A stretch of 64,000 bases of DNA from Firm-04 sp045591925 (GCA_045591925.1 JAZNTW010000109.1:14684-78683), one strand, 5' to 3'; shown: positions 17,599 to 24,897, counted from the first letter of the stretch. Translations and numbers: made by a program. Notes: generated from the letters alone by a model not told the origin.

Positions 17599-20124
17599 TT
17601 ATGCGGTTACAATATTATTTGCTTCGTGCAGGTTGAGGTAATCAACAGCTTCCTCACGCATCTTATATTTCAGAATCTTGCCTGCTGCATTCATCGGGAA
17701 CGAATCCACAAACCGGACATAGCGCGGAATCTTTGTCTTATCCATATGCGAGCGGACATATTCCTTGAGGTCATCCTCGGTGCAGGTTGCGCCGTCATTG
17801 CGGATGACGCAAGCCATTGCTTCTTCGCCGTACTGCTTATCCGGTACGCCGATGACCTGTACATCGCGGACATCCGGATGCGTATAGAGGAAGTCCTCGA
17901 TCTCCTTCGGATAGAGGTTCTCACCGCCGCGGATGATCATATCCTTGATTCTGCCGGTGATTTTGAAATAGCCGCTTTCGGGCAGTCTGCGAGCGAGGTC
18001 GCCGGAGTGCAGCCAGCCATCTTCGTCGATGACCGCAGCAGTTGCTTCGGGCATCTTGTAGTAGCCCTTCATGATGTTGTAGCCGCGTGCGCAGAATTCG
18101 CCATCCACGCCGTCCGGAACCTCCTCACCAGTCTCCGGATCGACAATCTTGCACTCTACGCCGAAGATCGGGCCGCCGACTGTGTTAACACGCGCTTCGA
18201 TGGAATCGGTTGTCTTGGACATGGTGGTAGCAGGGGATGCCTCTGTCTGACCATAGGTGATGCAGATTTCCGGCATGTGCATCTTTTCGATGACCTCCTG
18301 CATGGTCTTGATCGGGCAGGGAGAGCCTGCCATGATGCCGGTGCGCATATAAGAGAAATCGGTCTTTGCAAAGTTCTCGTGACCGAGCATTGCAATAAAC
18401 ATGGTCGGAACGCCGTGGAAGCAGGTGATCTTCTCCTGATTGATGCAGCTCAAGCCCTTGCGCGGCGAGAATGCTGTGATGGGGGACATCGTAACGGCGT
18501 GTGTGACAGACGCGGTCATTGCCAGAACCATGCCGAAGCAATGGAACATCGGCACCTGAATCATCATGCGATCCTCGGAGGACAGATCCATGCAGTCACC
18601 GATTGCCTTACCGTTGTTGATGACATTATAATGTGTCAGCATAACGCCTTTCGGGAAGCCGGTTGTGCCGGAGGTGTACTGCATATTCGCAACATCGTCC
18701 TTTTTGATGGCACGGCGGCGGCGCTCAACCTCAGTCAACGGCACTTCGGTATGCTTTGCGACTGCTTCATCCCATGTATAGCAGCCTGCCTGACGGCTTT
18801 CAATGGTGATGATATTTTTCAGGAACGGGAACTTTTCGGATTCGAGCTGGCCCGGCTCGGAATCAGCAAGCTCCGGAATCAGAGTACGGATGATTTCGTT
18901 GTAATCGGTACCCTTGAACTGGTCGATCATGACGAGCGTATGCGTATCGGATTGCTTGAGCAGATATTCGGTTTCGTGAATCTTGTTACCGGTGTTGACG
19001 GTCACGAGAATCGCGCCGATTTTGGTGGTTGCCCAGAATGTGATATACCATGCCGGAACATTTGTCGCCCAGATTGCAACCTTATCGCCGGCACCTACGC
19101 CCATTGCAATCAGTGCGCGAGCAAAGGTGTCAACGTCATCACGGAACTGCGGATAGGTGCGCGTATAATCCAGCTCGGTGTAGCGGAACGCATACTGATT
19201 AGGGAACTGCTCACAGATACGGTCGAGCACATCCGGGAATGTATAGTTGATGAGGCGCTCCTTCGGCCACGGATAGAAGCCGATTCCGCGGCGGCTGGGC
19301 TGCAGCGAATGCTTATACTTCGTGCGGTATTTTTCCATATAATCGGCAAATTGCGGGAATACAATTCCTGCATCGGAAAGCTCCGGCATCCAGCGCTTTA
19401 CCCATTCAAGGGAGATAAAGCCGGTGTAGTTGATGCTTTCAAGCGCTGCCATCATGTCATCCAGCGGCAGATCGCCCTGACCAATCAGCTCATAGCGAAG
19501 CACACCGTCCTTGAACGAGCTATCCTTTGTCTGTACATATTTAATCAGATTGCCGAGATTTTCTACGGTTTCGGCAGGAGATTCGCTGTTATAGCGATAG
19601 GGGTGGTGCATATCCCAGAGTGCTGCGACATGAATGCTGCCAACGGTATCGAGCATGGCTTTCAGACGCTTTGTGTTGCTGAAAACGCCGTTTGTTTCGA
19701 CAAGCAGTGTGACGTCGTGTGCCTCTGCTTCCGGAATCAGGGAGGTCAGCATGGACGCAACATAGTTGTCATCCACTTCGCCGGTTACTTCGGAATAACG
19801 GTCGCCGAGTACGCGGATATAGGGTGCGCCGACTGCTTTTGCAAGCTCCATGCAAGCCATAAGCTCACGGCGGTTCTGTTCTTCATTTTCTTTTTCATTC
19901 AAGCAGCAGTTTGAGCTGATGCACGGAATTTCCAGCTTGAGGGAGTGCAGTTTTTCAACAGTTTTCGGAAGCTGCGCACCGGTGAACGGCTTGCTGCGGT
20001 ATGGATCGGCAGGGAGACCGTAGCAGCGCAGCTCGATGCCGTCAAAGCCAAGATCTTTTGCCATGGAGTAAACGTCCGGCCAGTCGAAATCCGGACAGCC
20101 CAGTGTGGAAAAACAGATTTTCAT
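17599..20124 (-). CDS. Fused xylose-isomerase-like TIM barrel / acyl-CoA synthetase
   Basis: 841 aa in one uninterrupted frame. Residues about 1-275 form a sugar phosphate isomerase/epimerase-like TIM barrel (AP-endonuclease family 2 fold) that keeps likely metal ligands: the Glu in LLVETNG, the Asp/His in LWDMHHP and the Glu in SLEWVKRW. Residues about 295-841 form a class I adenylate-forming enzyme resembling medium/long-chain acyl-CoA synthetases: YTSGTTGFPKG (about 482), YGQTEASP, DGWLHSGDLA, GRIKDMIIRGGENLYP and the catalytic Lys in NAAGKILK (about 816). GGGAGG precedes the ATG. Both halves look catalytically intact. Expression appears controlled by a promoter, leader ORF and terminator at 20152-20398. 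The joint substrate is unknown; a hydroxy- or sugar-derived acid that is isomerised and then activated with CoA is one speculative reading. Confidence 0.93.
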   Translation of the reverse strand: MKICFSTLGCPDFDWPDVYSMAKDLGFDGIELRCYGLPADPYRSKPFTGAQLPKTVEKLHSLKLEIPCISSNCCLNEKENEEQNRRELMACMELAKAVGAPYIRVLGDRYSEVTGEVDDNYVASMLTSLIPEAEAHDVTLLVETNGVFSNTKRLKAMLDTVGSIHVAALWDMHHPYRYNSESPAETVENLGNLIKYVQTKDSSFKDGVLRYELIGQGDLPLDDMMAALESINYTGFISLEWVKRWMPELSDAGIVFPQFADYMEKYRTKYKHSLQPSRRGIGFYPWPKERLINYTFPDVLDRICEQFPNQYAFRYTELDYTRTYPQFRDDVDTFARALIAMGVGAGDKVAIWATNVPAWYITFWATTKIGAILVTVNTGNKIHETEYLLKQSDTHTLVMIDQFKGTDYNEIIRTLIPELADSEPGQLESEKFPFLKNIITIESRQAGCYTWDEAVAKHTEVPLTEVERRRRAIKKDDVANMQYTSGTTGFPKGVMLTHYNVINNGKAIGDCMDLSSEDRMMIQVPMFHCFGMVLAMTASVTHAVTMSPITAFSPRKGLSCINQEKITCFHGVPTMFIAMLGHENFAKTDFSYMRTGIMAGSPCPIKTMQEVIEKMHMPEICITYGQTEASPATTMSKTTDSIEARVNTVGGPIFGVECKIVDPETGEEVPDGVDGEFCARGYNIMKGYYKMPEATAAVIDEDGWLHSGDLARRLPESGYFKITGRIKDMIIRGGENLYPKEIEDFLYTHPDVRDVQVIGVPDKQYGEEAMACVIRNDGATCTEDDLKEYVRSHMDKTKIPRYVRFVDSFPMNAAGKILKYKMREEAVDYLNLHEANNIVTA

Positions 20125-20151
20125 TGATGAATCCTCCCAAATTATGATACT

Positions 20152-20191
20152 ACAAAAAAACGGTGCGAAGCCCTGTTAGCCTCACACCGTT
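20152..20191 (-). terminator. Intrinsic terminator inside the leader of the fusion gene (attenuator candidate)
   Basis: Read on the minus strand, ACGGTGTGAGGCT pairs with GGCTTCGCACCGT to give about 13 bp including G-U pairs, and seven Ts follow directly. It stands between the promoter (20370-20398) and the fusion gene start, with no other minus-strand gene upstream, so its only evident purpose is premature termination in the leader. Confidence 0.85.
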
Positions 20192-20218
20192 GCAATGCAG
20201 ATTGATTGCTTTCCTGAT

Positions 20219-20308
20219 ACTCTGTTCAGAAAACACTCGCGCACAACGAAGCAGGCCTATAGCTTAGAGCCAAGACCGTAAGTCGAAGGACGAGCGTGAA
20301 TACAGAGT
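20219..20308 (-). ncRNA. Candidate structured leader RNA, family not recognised
   Basis: On the transcript strand ACTCTGT (20308-20302) pairs perfectly with ACAGAGT (20225-20219), closing a domain of 90 bases. Just inside, CAC and TCG of CACGCTCG pair with CGAGTG across a two-base bulge, and an internal hairpin of the form GGTCT..GCT-loop-AGC..AGGCC lies at about 20251-20277. It precedes the terminator. I could not match it to any riboswitch class I know. Confidence 0.55.
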
Positions 20309-20312
20309 TCAT
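20226..20312 (-). CDS. Possible 28-residue leader peptide
   Basis: Short ORF starting MNSVFTLVLRLTVLALSY and ending CASVF, with AAAGGA about nine bases before its ATG. It lies between the promoter and terminator of the fusion gene and coincides with the paired RNA domain. It could couple ribosome position to folding of the terminator. It is rich in Leu (6 of 28) and contains Arg and Tyr, but has no long run of one regulatory codon. It may equally be a by-product of a structured RNA. Confidence 0.4.
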   Translation of the reverse strand: MNSVFTLVLRLTVLALSYRPASLCASVF

Positions 20313-20369
20313 AGAAAACATCCTTTCTGTCGGTACACTTCGAAGAAGCTCCCGACTGATAATAGAAAA

Positions 20370-20398
20370 ATTATAGCATACAGCAGAAAAGTTGTCAA
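20370..20398 (-). promoter_or_regulatory. Consensus sigma-A promoter of the fusion gene
   Basis: Minus strand: TTGACA (20398-20393), exactly 17 bases, TATAAT (20375-20370). Both hexamers are perfect. The expected start of transcription is about 235 bases before the coding sequence, leaving room for the leader structure. Confidence 0.9.
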
Positions 20399-20576
20399 GG
20401 ATTCGGAAATGGATTTCACAGAATTTTAGAGGCTTCCATAATATTTTTATTTTGCAAAAAAGGTTTTTTATCAAAGAAATACAGTTGTCACATAGTGTCG
20501 GATTCTGCCGCCGCTGCATAGAATATACCGTGCAGCAGAGGTCTGCATGAGTAAAATACAGAAAGGAGAAACGCAT

Positions 20577-20810
20577 ATGTTACCGGATCAGACGATTCCG
20601 GCAGCACCACAGGGGACATTCCCTGCGAAGCTGTCGCTTGCAATGGCATATGTGCCGTATCAGTACTGGGAAACGCCGATGTCCGCAGCAGACGCACTGG
20701 AGGCAGGTACGGTATTTCCCGGATTGGTGAAGCCGTTTTTGATGGGGAAGGGAGGTGCTTCTGATGGCAGAGATGCGATTGCAGTCTTTGGATACAATGG
20801 AAAGGGCTGA
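20577..20810 (+). CDS. cotJA: Spore coat protein CotJA-like
   Basis: 77 aa. The segment LAMAYVPYQYWETPMSAADALEAGTVFPGLVKPF matches the CotJA family, small proteins of the inner spore coat required for CotJC assembly. GAAAGGAG precedes the ATG at 20577. The 3' end overlaps cotJB by 47 bases in another frame, so the three cotJ genes are translationally coupled. The C-terminal tail after the core is probably unconserved. No obvious sporulation-sigma promoter could be assigned upstream. Confidence 0.85.
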   Translation: MLPDQTIPAAPQGTFPAKLSLAMAYVPYQYWETPMSAADALEAGTVFPGLVKPFLMGKGGASDGRDAIAVFGYNGKG

Positions 20811-21051
20811 GCTGCTCCGGCAGGTGCAAATGCACCAATTTGCGATGTATGATCTTGCACTGTATCTGGATACGCATCCGACCGATTCGGACGCGCTCGA
20901 TGCACTACTTGCGCATCGGGATGCCTGTGAACGTGTGACAGCTGTCTATGTGAAGCGGTTCGGTGCGCTCCGTAAGGACCAGGTCGGCGCAGAACACGGC
21001 TGGGCTGCATGGAGTAATACGCCTTGGCCGTGGGAAAAGGAGGCGAACTGA
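20764..21051 (+). CDS. cotJB: Spore coat protein CotJB-like
   Basis: 95 aa, all-helical in character, with the family features ELLRQVQMHQFAMYDLALYLDTHP and a C-terminal GWAAWSNTPWPWE. CotJB assembles with CotJA and CotJC in the spore coat. GGGAGG sits about nine bases before the ATG at 20764; an in-frame GTG at 20755 overlaps that site and is unlikely. Its stop abuts the cotJC start directly. Confidence 0.88.
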   Translation: MAEMRLQSLDTMERAELLRQVQMHQFAMYDLALYLDTHPTDSDALDALLAHRDACERVTAVYVKRFGALRKDQVGAEHGWAAWSNTPWPWEKEAN

Positions 21052-21696
21052 ATGTTTCAGTATGAAAAAGCATTGCAGTATCCCGTGAAAATCTCAAAAC
21101 CCAATGCCCGTCTTGCGAAAATGATAACCTCCCAAATCGGCGGTCCCGACGGTGAATTGGGTGCGTCCATGCGCTATCTGAATCAGCGATATACGATGCC
21201 GCTGCGAGAGCTTCAGGGCATTCTGACGGACATTGGAACAGAAGAGCTTAGTCATATGGAGATTGTCTCGGCACTGGTTTATCAGCTGACAAAGGGCTTG
21301 ACGCCGGAGCAGCTGGAAGCACAAGGGTTTGCGGATTATTTTGTTGATCATACGGTTGGCATTTATCCGGTATCGGCATCGGGCGTACCGTTTTCTGCGG
21401 CGACATTCCAATCCACAGGAGATGCCATTACCGATCTGCACGAGGACTTGGCGGCAGAACAAAAGGCGCGCACAACCTATGACAATATTCTCCGCCTTGC
21501 GGATGACCCGGATGTACGGGATGTCATTCGGTTCCTGCGTGAACGGGAAATTGTGCATTATCAGCGCTTTGGCGAGGGGCTGCGTCTGATTCAGGCTCAG
21601 CTCGGAAAATATGCAGTGGATATCAACAATCCCTATGCAACCAATCTTTCCTTTGACCCGATGCGCCGACCGCCAATGCGTCCGCGTCCGCGATAA
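21052..21696 (+). CDS. cotJC: Spore coat protein CotJC-like, manganese catalase family
   Basis: 214 aa. Ferritin-like di-manganese fold: the Glu/His ligand pattern is visible in GTEELSHMEIVSALVYQL, HEDLAAEQKARTTYDNIL and FLREREIVHYQRFGEGL. CotJC is a coat-associated Mn catalase-like protein. The C-terminus ends in a Pro/Arg tail. Starts one base after the cotJB stop. Presence of the operon suggests the organism sporulates or descends from sporulating ancestors. Confidence 0.92.
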   Translation: MFQYEKALQYPVKISKPNARLAKMITSQIGGPDGELGASMRYLNQRYTMPLRELQGILTDIGTEELSHMEIVSALVYQLTKGLTPEQLEAQGFADYFVDHTVGIYPVSASGVPFSAATFQSTGDAITDLHEDLAAEQKARTTYDNILRLADDPDVRDVIRFLREREIVHYQRFGEGLRLIQAQLGKYAVDINNPYATNLSFDPMRRPPMRPRPR

Positions 21697-21707
21697 TCAA
21701 TGAAGTC

Positions 21708-21734
21708 AGCCGGTGTGCAGTGCGCATACCGGCT
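21708..21734 (+). terminator. Hairpin after cotJC, weak terminator
   Basis: AGCCGGT (21708-21714) pairs with ACCGGCT (21728-21734) around a 13-base loop. The following sequence has only three consecutive Ts, so termination strength is uncertain. Confidence 0.5.
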
Positions 21735-21762
21735 GTCGCTTTATAATTATATAGGAAATGCC

Positions 21763-21791
21763 TTGCAATCCCCCCGAAATTGTGATATAAT
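21763..21791 (+). promoter_or_regulatory. Sigma-A promoter P1 of the pyridoxal kinase gene
   Basis: TTGCAA (21763-21768), 17-base spacer, TATAAT (21786-21791). It is the upstream member of a duplicated pair. Confidence 0.75.
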
Positions 21792-21813
21792 AACTATATA
21801 TATAGGATATATC

Positions 21814-21842
21814 TTGCAATTCAGCAGGAATTGTGATATAAT
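21814..21842 (+). promoter_or_regulatory. Sigma-A promoter P2 of the pyridoxal kinase gene
   Basis: TTGCAA (21814-21819), 17-base spacer, TATAAT (21837-21842), exactly 51 bases after P1. The second half of the spacer (AATTGTGA) is the same in both, pointing to a local duplication of the promoter. Confidence 0.75.
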
Positions 21843-21923
21843 ACCTGAGGATCAATCAGGATGTGAATTTGCGCACCGGAGCATTTGCGCGGTTCGTGAT
21901 GGAGCATCAAAGGAGGTCAGCCA

Positions 21924-22775
21924 ATGCGAACCGTACCACGTGTTGCTTGTATCAATGATCTATCCGGCTTTGGCAGATGCTCTTTAACAACCGTTTTGCC
22001 TGTATTGTCTGTGATGGGGGTGCAGGCTTGTCCCGTGCCGACTGCCGTATTATCCAAGCATACCGGATTTCCGCAGTTTGCATTTACGGATTTAACCGAT
22101 TCATTGGAAGATTATTTGGAAAGCTGGAGCGATCTGGATTTTGACTGGATATTTGCCGGCTTTCTCGGCTCGCTCGGTCAGATTGAACTGATACGGCGAT
22201 TTTTTGAGCTACAGAAACGAAAGAATCCCGAATGTCGGATTCTGCTTGACCCTGTGATGGGCGATTCGGGCAAACGATACAGCACCTATACGCTGGAGCT
22301 TTGTGACGCGGTGCGTGAGCTTGCGGCGGCAGCGGATATCATTACGCCGAATATTACAGAGGCTTGTCTGCTGACCGGAACGGAATACCATGGTGAATGT
22401 CTGCATCTGCATGAGGCGGAGTCGCTTGCAAAATTGTTGATGCAGATTGGCTGCGGCGCGGCAGTCATTACGGGCATTGTGCAGGAAAACCGAATCGGAA
22501 ATCTGACCTATCTGAACGAAACCGCGACCTATTCTGCGGTGCATCGGACGAAATCCTTATTTTCCGGAACGGGCGACCTGTTTTCGTCTGTTCTTTGTGG
22601 TGCGCTTGCACGCGGCGCATCGCTGCTTGAGGCGGTAGAAATTGCAGGCTTATTTTTATCGAAGGTCACACAGGGTACGCTGCAGCGGAATACGCCGGCA
22701 GAAGAGGGGATTCTGTTTGAGCCACATTTATATGATTTGGGAGCGATGATCAATGAAAAAAAACAGAGAGAATGA
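21924..22775 (+). CDS. pdxK: Pyridoxal/pyridoxamine kinase-like protein
   Basis: 283 aa, ribokinase/PfkB-type fold of the PdxK/PdxY group, which phosphorylates vitamin B6 vitamers to pyridoxal phosphate or its precursors. NDLSGFGRCSLTTVLPVLS at the N-terminus, ILLDPVMGDSG, ITPNITEACLLTG and the anion-hole/catalytic motif FSGTGDLFSSVL with its Asp are visible. AAAGGAGG precedes the ATG. The next gene overlaps by 23 bases and is an ECF S-component, which supports a vitamin uptake and salvage pair. Confidence 0.87.
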   Translation: MRTVPRVACINDLSGFGRCSLTTVLPVLSVMGVQACPVPTAVLSKHTGFPQFAFTDLTDSLEDYLESWSDLDFDWIFAGFLGSLGQIELIRRFFELQKRKNPECRILLDPVMGDSGKRYSTYTLELCDAVRELAAAADIITPNITEACLLTGTEYHGECLHLHEAESLAKLLMQIGCGAAVITGIVQENRIGNLTYLNETATYSAVHRTKSLFSGTGDLFSSVLCGALARGASLLEAVEIAGLFLSKVTQGTLQRNTPAEEGILFEPHLYDLGAMINEKKQRE

Positions 22776-23274
22776 GAAACTGATTCATATGGTCTATGCC
22801 GGAATGTTTGCGGCAATGACTGCACTTTTTACATCGGTGCTGCATATCCCCGTCGGAAACGGCTATATTCATTGCGGTGACGCTGTGATTTATCTTGCGG
22901 CGGTGATGCTTCCGATGCCATATGCAGTCGGCGCGTCTGCGATTGGCGGTATGGCTGCGGATTTGTTGTCCGGCTACCCGATGTACGCGCTGCCGACATT
23001 TCTCATCAAGGGACTTCTGGCACTGACCGTATCTTTGATTGGCGGAAAGCATCCGGTGGACGCCAGACGCATCCTTGCAATGGTGCTTGCCGGTATCATC
23101 TCCATTATTGGCTACTGGGTGACGGCTGTCATTCTTTACGGCGGCTGGAAAGCGCAATTCATCGGAACTGCGCCGGGAAATCTTGTGCAGGCAATCGGCT
23201 CCGGTGTGGTATACGCAATCGTGGCAGTGGCATTGGAGCAAATCCAAAAGAGAAAACCACATATGATGGTTTGA
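22753..23274 (+). CDS. ECF transporter S-component, probably for vitamin B6
   Basis: 173 aa with about five or six hydrophobic helices. The N-terminal pattern MVYAGMFAAMTALFTSVLHIPVGNGYIHCGDAVIYLAAVMLP and IGGMAADLLSGYPMYALPTFLIKG fit the energy-coupling factor S-component family. It overlaps the kinase gene by 23 bases, so the two are made together. Substrate specificity as pyridoxine/pyridoxal is inferred only from that partner. The ECF ATPases and T-component are not in this window. Confidence 0.82.
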   Translation: MKKNRENEKLIHMVYAGMFAAMTALFTSVLHIPVGNGYIHCGDAVIYLAAVMLPMPYAVGASAIGGMAADLLSGYPMYALPTFLIKGLLALTVSLIGGKHPVDARRILAMVLAGIISIIGYWVTAVILYGGWKAQFIGTAPGNLVQAIGSGVVYAIVAVALEQIQKRKPHMMV

Positions 23275-23286
23275 TATTTGTGTATC

Positions 23287-23326
23287 AAAAACGGCATGGT
23301 TTGAGCGCCATGCCGTTTGTTTTTTA
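23287..23326. terminator. Intrinsic terminator
   Basis: AAACGGCATGG pairs with CCATGCCGTTT around an 8-base loop, followed by GTTTTTT. Ends the kinase/ECF operon and may also serve the convergent phosphodiesterase gene. Confidence 0.9.
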
Positions 23327-23368
23327 TATGGATACGTGATTTTTCTGTGGATGATGCGGAGCTGTTTT

Positions 23369-23923
23369 CTAGAGGGTTGTCGTTTGCTGATATTGCGTGC
23401 CGTCCAGTGCTTTCCAGAGGAAAATGCCGTTTTCCAGTGTCATATAGCTATGCGGAGAATTGTTTTTGGGGATGGATACAGAGCCGGGGTTCATGTATGT
23501 AAATTCGTTGTGCTCGCCGCAGGACTCGCAAACCGGAATATGCGTATGACCATGCAGCAGAATGTCACCCGAATGCAGCGGCGGCAAATGCTCGGTATTC
23601 CACACGTGACCGTGTGTTGCAAAAATCATCCGGCTGCCTTCGGTAAGCAGCGCGTAATCAGCCAGCACCGGGAATTGCAGCACCATTTGATCAACCTCTG
23701 CTTCACAGTTTCCGCGGACGCAGAGGATATCTGCTGCCCTTGCGTTGAGCATTTCGATGACCGCCTTGGGTGCATATTCTTCGGGGAGATCGTTGCGCGG
23801 CCCGTGATAGAGCAGATCGCCGAGCAGCAGCAGACGGTCTGCCTGTTCTGCCTCATAACGCTGCAAAAGCTGTCTGCAATACAATGCAGAACCGTGGATA
23901 TCAGATGCAATCAGCCATTTCAT
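23369..23923 (-). CDS. YfcE-like metallophosphodiesterase
   Basis: 184 aa calcineurin-like phosphoesterase. The metal-binding motifs are complete: ASDIHG at the N-terminus, LLLGDLLYHGPRN, VRGNCEAEVD, ATHGH and LHGHTHIPV. YfcE-type enzymes hydrolyse phosphodiesters in vitro; the physiological substrate is not known. Stand-alone gene on the minus strand; a GGAGCG sequence lies before its ATG. An uninterrupted non-coding stretch of about 1 kb follows on the plus strand side. Confidence 0.9.
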   Translation of the reverse strand: MKWLIASDIHGSALYCRQLLQRYEAEQADRLLLLGDLLYHGPRNDLPEEYAPKAVIEMLNARAADILCVRGNCEAEVDQMVLQFPVLADYALLTEGSRMIFATHGHVWNTEHLPPLHSGDILLHGHTHIPVCESCGEHNEFTYMNPGSVSIPKNNSPHSYMTLENGIFLWKALDGTQYQQTTTL

Positions 23924-24203
23924 TGTGATAACGCTCCTTGTTTTATCATATTGATTTTTTGCTTATGATTCCTGAATCATATTATATCAAAATGAGGCTT
24001 CGCAGTCAACCGTATCTGTAAATTTTCTATGGTGTTATTGCAGCATACAGTTGGATTGATTTTGCTTTGGTTATACTGCGGCACTTATTTTCACGATTCT
24101 TCGCACCGGAACGATCAGGGATCGTGTTTTTCATGCGCGATAAATGAAAAGTGCCGGTCGAAGCCAGCAGTTAATTGTATGATTATAATTCATTTGTATA
24201 GGA

Positions 24204-24312
24204 TCTGGTCGATGTAGCTGAGTTTCTTGCAAAGTCTTGTTCCTCTGCCGATCATCTGCCAGAATCTCGTTTTGCTGCGCACCTTTTTGAAGAACACCAG
24301 ATTCACGCATAG
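24204..24312 (-). pseudogene. Relic of a type I restriction HsdR-like DEAD/DEAH helicase
   Basis: The minus strand encodes VNLVFFKKVRSKTRFWQMIG followed by RGTRLCKKL, which is the helicase motif VI region (QMIGRGTR) of HsdR-type restriction subunits and related helicases. Only about 36 residues remain, with no start, no upstream helicase motifs and no nuclease domain. It ends on its upstream side 12 bases from the MITE-like element. This is a decayed remnant of a larger accessory gene. Confidence 0.7.
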
Positions 24313-24325
24313 ATTATAAAAATAA

Positions 24326-24503
24326 GGCAATACCGCACAGAGTTGGTGGTGCAGATACGCAGTCAGATTTTTCGTCAGATTGTATAGAAATGACGCCGCT
24401 GGGCTGATGGCCAGCAAGGAATTTCTGTGCAAAATAGCGGAAAATATGCAAGTACAAGTAGATGTGCCGCCAAGCCGTAAGGCGGACTTTGTGCGGTGTT
24501 GCC
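24326..24503. mobile_element. MITE-like element, copy 1 (178 bp)
   Basis: Starts GGCAATACCGCACAGAG and ends with the imperfect inverse of it (14 of 17 positions match when the right end is reversed). Flanked by ATAA on both sides (24322-24325 and 24504-24507), a possible 4-bp target duplication. The copy at 63822-63999 has the same length and differs at about four positions. No transposase is encoded; the apparent ORF across it is not conserved as a protein. A hairpin-forming CCGCC..GGCGG segment lies near the right end. Confidence 0.82.
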
Positions 24504-24897
24504 ATAAATTCCAAATAAAAAGCAGACTCATGATGAACCTGCTTTTTGGCGTATTTCAGGGTTTGCTTCGCGGCATATTCCCTACTCTTTATAGGTTATG
24601 TTGATTTGGTCAATCTCAGCTATCAGCGCACGGCATCTGGTGTAATCCTGTGTAACCATATAGATATCCAGCAAGCAGTTCAACAGTTCTGCTCTTTTAT
24701 CAATATATGGGAGCATATCAGGATATCTGCTACAGATTTCGGCAGCTTCTTCTTATATATCGGGATGTCAATTACTGTTCTGGCAAAGAAAGCGCTATAT
24801 TGCAATGGGATGCGATAATATGATAGACGCAGGCAGTGCCCGCCACCATTTTTTGCGCCCAAGAAGTATAACCTGCATATTGATTTTACTTCTCCCA
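24504..24897. other. Degraded non-coding stretch
   Basis: No gene with a plausible start, ribosome binding site or family similarity was found. The minus strand has one short reading (around 24585-24670) beginning DIYMVTQDYTRCRALIAEID that looks protein-like but runs into a stop and is not recognised. With the helicase relic and the MITE it makes 24180-24897 look like decayed accessory DNA. Confidence 0.5.

Noticed and set aside
17626..19914. 762-codon open frame on the plus strand opposite the fusion gene
   Set aside because: It is the exact antisense of a clearly conserved enzyme; its sequence has no family features and reflects codon bias. The same holds for other long antisense frames (for example 14008-15057, 33262-34629, 53599-54984).
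20450..20545. Sporulation (SigE-type) promoter for cotJABC, with CATAGAAT near 20517 as the -10
   Set aside because: No acceptable -35 at the right distance was found.
24585..24670. Minus-strand reading DIYMVTQDYTRCRALIAEID as a gene
   Set aside because: It is short, has no start or ribosome binding site and runs into a stop; kept only as a note in the degraded stretch.
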